Below the pieces are notes generated by a model. That model saw only the letters and a program-made list of their open reading frames with translations. It had not been told where the DNA came from and searched no databases. Source: Gonium pectorale (Eukaryota; Chlorophyta; Chlorophyceae; Chlamydomonadales; Volvocaceae). Taken from it: a DNA stretch of 42,235 bases. Where the stretch lies: NCBI GenBank assembly GCA_001584585.1, contig LSYV01000050.1:426530-468764 (forward strand), given 5' to 3'. Below, piece after piece: positions 39,001-42,235 of this stretch (within the stretch, counting starts at the first letter, position 1; the number at the start of each line of letters is the position of its first letter). A program made the position numbers and the translations under genes.

Positions 39001-41047
39001 TGAACAGCTCGTCCACCATCTCACGCATGTTGTACACCTGAGGGGCGCCGCGTGCACACAGTCTCGCTGATGCAGGAGCGGGGTCCACAAGCGCCCGCTG
39101 AGATGGGCCGCTGCACAGCCGCGGCCGCCGTCCTCTGAGCCCTCCATGCGATGCCCCTAGAGGCATGCACACCCGGCAGGCGGACCTCCGGGTATCCCGC
39201 TGCTGATGCAGCTCACCTCGTCGAGCCTCTCCTGGAAGGCCTTGATGTAGCCGTCGGCGAACGCCGGCCCCTCCCAATCGTGGCCGCCCGTCTCCACGCC
39301 CAGCCGCCAATCCTCCACCAGCGCGTCGCTCTCCTGCACCCAGCGCGTCATGAGGCCGCTGGCGCCCACCAGCAAGGGCCGAACCTCGGCGAAGGATCCG
39401 CTCCACAGGTCGCTGCTCGTGCCTTTGCCCATGCGGGCCACGCGCCGCTGCACATAGCCCGCCAGCGCCGCGCCCATGACACGCAGAAAGTTGTCGGTGC
39501 GCTTCTGGCCCATGGCCCAGCCGCCGATGGGCAGGCGCACCGGCCAGGTCTGGCGCAAGGCGGTGACGGTCAGGTCCACCAGCTCCTTGGCGCCCTCCCA
39601 GCCCATACCGCCCTCCGACTCGGGCTTGTCGCTGATGAGCAGCTCCAGAGGCTGCCGCAGGGCCTCCAGCGCCGACGTAACCTGCGCGGTGCAGGGTACA
39701 CATGCAATGGCGGTGCTCGCAGGGGGCCAGCCCTCTAGGTGATGCCATGGTCCGAGGACGCACGGCAGGCGGAGCACGCACGGCACGCTTGGCTCCCTGA
39801 AGGGCTCAACAGGAGGTGGTTTCTGGGCTTCCCAGGGAGAAGAGGGCGCTCACCTGCAGCGAAGCGGTCTTGATAGGGCCCGCGTTTGGCGCGTTGGTGA
39901 GCTCAGCCCAGAAGTTGACCTCATCCAATGGCGTTGCTATCTCCTGCAGCGGCGCCTGGTTAGGGTCCGAGACCTCCTGTGCGCTGGCCTGCAAAATTGA
40001 AGTAGGGACCGAGAGTTCACTAAGCGGCGACAACAGCGGAGCCCAAAGGGCTTGAGAGGGAAACTTTAGCAGAGAGCGAGTGCTTGCAGGCTCACTGGTC
40101 CCTTAGGAAAAATACGAAAGCGCTTACCGGTGTGCCCTTGCGCACTGCCGTTCCGAGGCCGGCCTGCACCTGCACCAGCAGCTCAAACAGGCGTTTATCC
40201 AGCACTACGTTGCCCTCGGCCGACTGGGCCTGGATAAGCGGACTGTACACATCTTTGAGCGTGTGGTAGAGCCCGCTCAGCGGGGAGTGCGCCACTGTGG
40301 CAACAGCCACGCCCGCAGGGATGTCCTCCGCAGTAAGGGGTCCGGCCTTCAGCTTCGACAGCACCACCTGGAGTGCAACGGCAGCGCGGTGGTGATTACT
40401 TTAGAACGCCAGCCAGTTTGCTCCCGTACCCGCATCCGCTGTAGCGGCAATGCTCCAAATACCCTGGATTGGCCGGTTCGGCGGTGTCAAGGCTGCCATG
40501 TCGTGCGACTCCCTCACAGGGGAGGTGCCCGGTGATGTGCCGCACTCCGCAACCCCGCTCGCTTCTCCTCGAGACCGTAAAGCGCCAGTACACTGCCCAT
40601 CTCCACAGAACCCCATGTGCCCCACCGAGAACTCGCATCCCTCGGGGAACTCAGCGGCGTTGGACAACTTCAGCTGCAGTTGGCCCGTGCCCAGACCAGA
40701 CACGCCGGCCTGCACATGAATCCAGGGGTTCAATATGCACTGAACATGAGACCATATGCTGAGAGGGGCCAGCAAGTCGTGGGCGGAATGTTAGAAGTCG
40801 CATGTTGGGCACGCGACTCGCCTGGAGAGTGTTCTGAGTTGAATCGAGGAAGGCTGCAATAGCTCCACCCTCATCCTGCCCTAAGTACGCAGCGTATTGG
40901 TCCTGAAGGCACGCGGAAGGCCGAACAATGGGTCAAAGGCACGGCCGCGCCCCAGCATGCAAATATGCGCCATTATACCTGCTGTCCAGCAGGCGCAATA
41001 GCGCACGCTATCGTCGTGACCACGAACGTTTTGCGGTTGTCCGCCAT
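17187..41047 (-). CDS. DHC1b: Cytoplasmic dynein-2 heavy chain (IFT dynein, DHC1b), complete, 59 exons
   Basis: This is the motor subunit of the retrograde intraflagellar transport dynein, which carries IFT trains from ciliary tip to base. Fifty-nine exons join without a phase error to 12,996 nt, 4,331 residues plus stop; known DHC1b/DYNC2H1 proteins are about 4,300 residues. The start [12 protein letters not shown] (exon 1, 41047) matches the dynein-2 N-terminus. Walker A motifs lie at about residues 1742 ([11 protein letters not shown]1), 2033 ([12 protein letters not shown]2), 2332 ([11 protein letters not shown]3) and 2677 ([11 protein letters not shown]4). The stalk with [20 protein letters not shown] sits in exons 51-55. 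The C-terminus has [16 protein letters not shown], diagnostic for dynein-2 rather than dynein-1 or axonemal heavy chains. Exon 2 ends at a GC donor. The stop TAA overlaps a TGTAA signal. Confidence 0.98.
21202..22990 (-). other. DHC1b: DHC1b exons 51-55 (stalk and microtubule-binding domain, residues 2904-3241)
   Basis: Exons, 5' to 3': 22990-22823, 22618-22535, 22247-21981, 21840-21460, 21315-21202. Exons 51-52 form the outgoing coiled-coil helix ([18 protein letters not shown]). Exon 53 holds the tip domain that grips the microtubule, with [18 protein letters not shown]. Exon 54 contains [19 protein letters not shown] and the returning helix. Exon 55 enters AAA5 with [15 protein letters not shown]. 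Confidence 0.93.
22752..22804. repeat. Intronic hairpin with a 14-bp outer and 7-bp inner stem
   Basis: In DHC1b intron 51 (22619-22822) GGGTGCACGGCCCT at 22752-22765 is exactly complementary to 22791-22804. One C/T mismatch follows, and CAATCCG at 22767-22773 pairs with 22783-22789, leaving a 9-nt loop. It begins about 20 nt inside the 5' end of the intron as transcribed. A small RNA precursor, a MITE scar or a splice-site-exposing fold are all possible. Confidence 0.75.
23155..30376 (-). other. DHC1b: DHC1b exons 32-50 (AAA1-AAA4, residues 1731-2903)
   Basis: Exons, 5' to 3': 30376-30122, 29952-29801, 29643-29482, 29351-29193, 29054-28919, 28414-28187, 28028-27818, 27549-27425, 27182-26995, 26835-26717, 26544-26411, 26254-25844, 25655-25458, 25271-25026, 24826-24627, 24334-24145, 23922-23691, 23529-23441, 23238-23155. 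AAA1 (exons 32-36) carries [10 protein letters not shown] and Walker [12 protein letters not shown]2 starts in exon 37 with [12 protein letters not shown]3 is in exons 42-45 with GPEGCGKG and [11 protein letters not shown]4 is in exons 46-50 with GNSGVGRRS and LFLEDHQL. The 504-nt intron 28415-28918 is the longest of the gene. Confidence 0.93.
30558..36100 (-). other. DHC1b: DHC1b exons 16-31 (tail end and linker, residues 795-1730)
   Basis: Exons, 5' to 3': 36100-35885, 35693-35559, 35410-35279, 35143-35039, 34824-34501, 34250-34074, 33905-33750, 33498-33232, 33039-32905, 32776-32648, 32438-32250, 32095-31868, 31679-31432, 31210-31078, 30943-30818, 30665-30558. The linker swings over the AAA ring and produces the power stroke. 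Anchor blocks: [20 protein letters not shown] (exon 26), [18 protein letters not shown] (exon 27), [12 protein letters not shown] (exon 30), [17 protein letters not shown] (exon 31, leading into AAA1). Confidence 0.92.
34368..34420. repeat. Two small palindromes in DHC1b intron 20
   Basis: TGACGGCCCGTCA at 34368-34380 is a perfect 6+1+6 palindrome. GTGTGGGGCG at 34399-34408 pairs, with one mismatch, with CGCTCCACAC at 34411-34420. Both lie in the intron 34251-34500. No function is evident. Confidence 0.6.
37873..37979. repeat. Three-copy degenerate tandem repeat in DHC1b intron 10
   Basis: The core CTGCCACCGTGTGGCAAG occurs at 37873-37890 and again exactly at 37915-37932; a degenerate copy lies at 37963-37979. 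Spacing is 42 and 48 bases. The core is itself partly self-complementary (TGCCAC/GTGGCA). It lies fully within the intron 37800-38054. Confidence 0.8.
40710..40821 (-). other. GC-AG intron (intron 2 of DHC1b)
   Basis: The donor is CAG|GCGAGT and the acceptor TGTGCAG. It joins [10 protein letters not shown] to [10 protein letters not shown] in phase 0, in line with the dynein-2 N-terminal region. The donor octamer is the same as in intron 2 of the SAC3-like gene. Confidence 0.7.
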
Positions 41048-41059
41048 GACGCCCTCAGC

Positions 41060-41088
41060 AGCCCGGCCTCGCTAAATGAAGCCGGGCT
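41060..41088. repeat. Inverted repeat just upstream of the DHC1b start
   Basis: AGCCCGGC at 41060-41067 is exactly complementary to 41081-41088, with two more pairs after one mismatch and a GCTAAAT loop. It begins 13 bases upstream of the DHC1b ATG, so it falls in the 5' UTR or at the transcription start. Confidence 0.7.
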
Positions 41089-41099
41089 CTCCAAGGAAT

Positions 41100-41107
41100 T
41101 TATTATA
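41100..41107 (-). promoter_or_regulatory. Possible TATA-like element of DHC1b
   Basis: The minus strand reads TATAATAAATT about 53-60 nt upstream of the DHC1b ATG. It is AT-rich in otherwise GC-rich DNA. If used as a TATA box it implies a very short 5' leader. This rests on position and sequence only. Confidence 0.3.
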
Positions 41108-41257
41108 GATGTCTTTACTGTGCCTGTACAGTCATTTACAGCTCCCGCAGCCTTGAAACACGAAAGGATTGCACGTATCCAAGTTCTAGGCTTGCGGTTG
41201 AATAATCGTGATCACAATAAATGCAGCAATGTAGGAAGCGGGTGATCTGCATGATAT

Positions 41258-42235
41258 GTGTGCCTGTTGCACGGCACCGTCGTACAACATAAGGTGCACC
41301 ATGAGGAGTTTCTTGTGCCACAGGGAGGAACCATCGAAGCTGGCTGTGACGTACCGTGGCACCCATGGCACACACCGTGTGAAGCCCGAGCGGTGTCCCA
41401 CGGCAGTGTTCCGGCAGGCAGTTACCATACCGAAGAGGGTGTCAACCGATACCAGATTCCCGTTTTGGTTGGTCACGGGGGTAGGGTGGCATCCGGCATC
41501 TTTGGAGGGTTGTGGAAGGGCGCATCTGGCATCCGGGAATCCTGCAGGGGCGCGCATCTGGCATCCCCGCTGCAAGCGGGTAGGTTTCCTGGATACCCGG
41601 CGCAGGCGCATCTGGCATCTTTTGCAAGCTGGAATCCGGCATCCCAGCTTACTTTAGATACGCTGCGTTCCTTGACTGCTCGCTGTGCTAGACTGTGCGC
41701 AGCCTTTGCTACGGAATGCAGTCATGGTGCACCTGACAGTAGTCTGTTCCTTTTCTTACATGCCCCGTCAGGCAGGGTGGGCAGGGCCTTGTATGGTACT
41801 GTCCGTGCAGCCCTGCACACCAACCGTGCGCAGTTAGTTATACGCGTGATAGACCTGGACCCCTGCTCGTCACTGGAGGCCAATGCCCGCGTGGGCGCCG
41901 TAAGCTTTTACGACTCTCAGACCGACGGTCTGAGCAGCTCAAATCAATGGTCCGGGAATGTTTTTGTCAACCCGCCGTTTGGCGTCTGCGGGGGTGAGAG
42001 CTTGCCAGGACTGTTCTTGCGGCGCTGTCTGGAGGAGTACCAAGCGGTTCGGGTGCAACAGGCTGTGCTGCTGCTCAAAGCTGGCGTGGGGTACAGCTGG
42101 TTCCGGCCCGTGTACGACTGGCCTTTGTGCTTCGTTTGGGAGCGCCTCGCGTTTGTATCCCCAGGCGCGGAGCGGTCTAACGCCACTGAGGGCGCGGCGC
42201 GGAGGGGTGCACCGGAGCAAAATCCACACGTTTAA
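41258..42235 (+). CDS. DNA N6-adenine methyltransferase-like ORF, likely retroelement-derived
   Basis: The ORF has 325 codons and its TAA coincides with the window end. The C-terminal half resembles the Dam-type (phage/DIRS) adenine methyltransferase domain. VIDLDPCSSLEANARVGAV (from about 41841) fits the LDPCAS..NA motif. GLSSSNQWSGNVFVNPPFG carries the catalytic NPPF (codons at 41969-41980) typical of amino-methyltransferases. VQQAVLLLKAGVGYSWFRPV matches the following strand and helix. The first 130 codons run through the short direct repeats at 41488-41644, so the true start is probably later or a 5' exon is missing. Such domains occur in DIRS-like retrotransposons of volvocine algae, encoded beside a tyrosine recombinase and reverse transcriptase, which would lie outside the window. 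A host gene is the alternative. The ORF diverges from DHC1b. Confidence 0.6.
   Translation: MCLLHGTVVQHKVHHEEFLVPQGGTIEAGCDVPWHPWHTPCEARAVSHGSVPAGSYHTEEGVNRYQIPVLVGHGGRVASGIFGGLWKGASGIRESCRGAHLASPLQAGRFPGYPAQAHLASFASWNPASQLTLDTLRSLTARCARLCAAFATECSHGAPDSSLFLFLHAPSGRVGRALYGTVRAALHTNRAQLVIRVIDLDPCSSLEANARVGAVSFYDSQTDGLSSSNQWSGNVFVNPPFGVCGGESLPGLFLRRCLEEYQAVRVQQAVLLLKAGVGYSWFRPVYDWPLCFVWERLAFVSPGAERSNATEGAARRGAPEQNPHV
41488..41644 (+). repeat. Five short direct repeats of GCATC(T/C)GGCATC(C/T)
   Basis: Copies start near 41488, 41521, 41553, 41607 and 41633; three share the 13-mer CGCATCTGGCATC. Spacing is irregular (26-54 bases). They lie in the upstream half of the methyltransferase-like ORF, where the translation looks repetitive (HLAS, ASGI) and is probably not real protein. 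Confidence 0.8.

Larger units (their letters stand above)
36261..41047 (-). other. DHC1b: DHC1b exons 1-15 (N-terminal tail, residues 1-794)
   Basis: Exons, 5' to 3': 41047-40979, 40902-40822, 40709-40626, 40367-40128, 39988-39854, 39681-39217, 39037-38921, 38708-38603, 38456-38296, 38108-38055, 37799-37674, 37550-37401, 37216-37011, 36813-36549, 36383-36261. This part of the tail binds intermediate and light intermediate chains and dimerises. Anchor blocks that fixed the joints: [18 protein letters not shown] (exon 4), [12 protein letters not shown] (exon 7), [18 protein letters not shown] (exon 13), [14 protein letters not shown] (exon 14). Exons 2 and 3 are the least conserved, and their edges rest mostly on splice signals. 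Confidence 0.88.

Noticed and set aside
17187..41047. Axonemal or cytoplasmic dynein-1 heavy chain as the identity
   Set aside because: The N-terminal KTFVVTT block, the GRR Walker A of AAA4 and the C-terminal [12 protein letters not shown] block fit dynein-2 specifically.
41488..41644. CRISPR-like array
   Set aside because: The repeats are only 13 nt with very short, irregular gaps, and the DNA is eukaryotic nuclear.

Overview
The window looks like nuclear DNA of a green alga of the volvocine type (Chlamydomonas/Volvox group). It is GC-rich, and its genes are split into many short exons with small introns (about 100-500 nt). It contains (CA)n and (GCA)n tracts, and two nearly complete conserved eukaryotic proteins can be read through it exon by exon. 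The species itself cannot be fixed from the sequence alone.

Layout from left to right. Positions 1-1432 are 3' flank with no supported gene. A complete minus-strand gene for the beta subunit of the COPI coatomer runs 8727->1433 (22 exons, 965 residues as reconstructed). Positions 8728-12336 show nothing I can call a gene: only microsatellites, a poly-C run and chance ORFs. On the minus strand from 12837 to 12337 there are two short protein-like patches, and at 13474->12917 a heptad-repeat coiled-coil reading frame broken by one in-frame TAG. A plus-strand gene of five exons (13865-15709) encodes a 406-residue protein that I place tentatively in the SAC3/GANP (PCI-like) family.

Most of the right-hand part, 41047->17187 on the minus strand, is one very large gene: the heavy chain of cytoplasmic dynein-2, the retrograde intraflagellar transport motor (DHC1b/DYNC2H1). 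I could join 59 exons with every reading phase closing correctly, giving 4,331 residues, which is the expected full length. It contains the tail, AAA1-AAA6, the stalk and the C-terminal region. Diverging from it at the right edge is an ORF (41258-42235, +) with a DNA N6-adenine methyltransferase-like domain. It probably derives from a DIRS-type retroelement, and short direct repeats lie inside its upstream half.

The recognised genes do not form a pathway together. Beta-COP works in Golgi vesicle coating, DHC1b in the cilium, and the SAC3-like protein presumably in RNA or nuclear processes. The most notable structural points are three GC-AG introns, one in each recognised spliced gene; an intronic hairpin in DHC1b with a 22-position stem; the stop-interrupted coiled-coil locus; and the methyltransferase ORF with its repeats.
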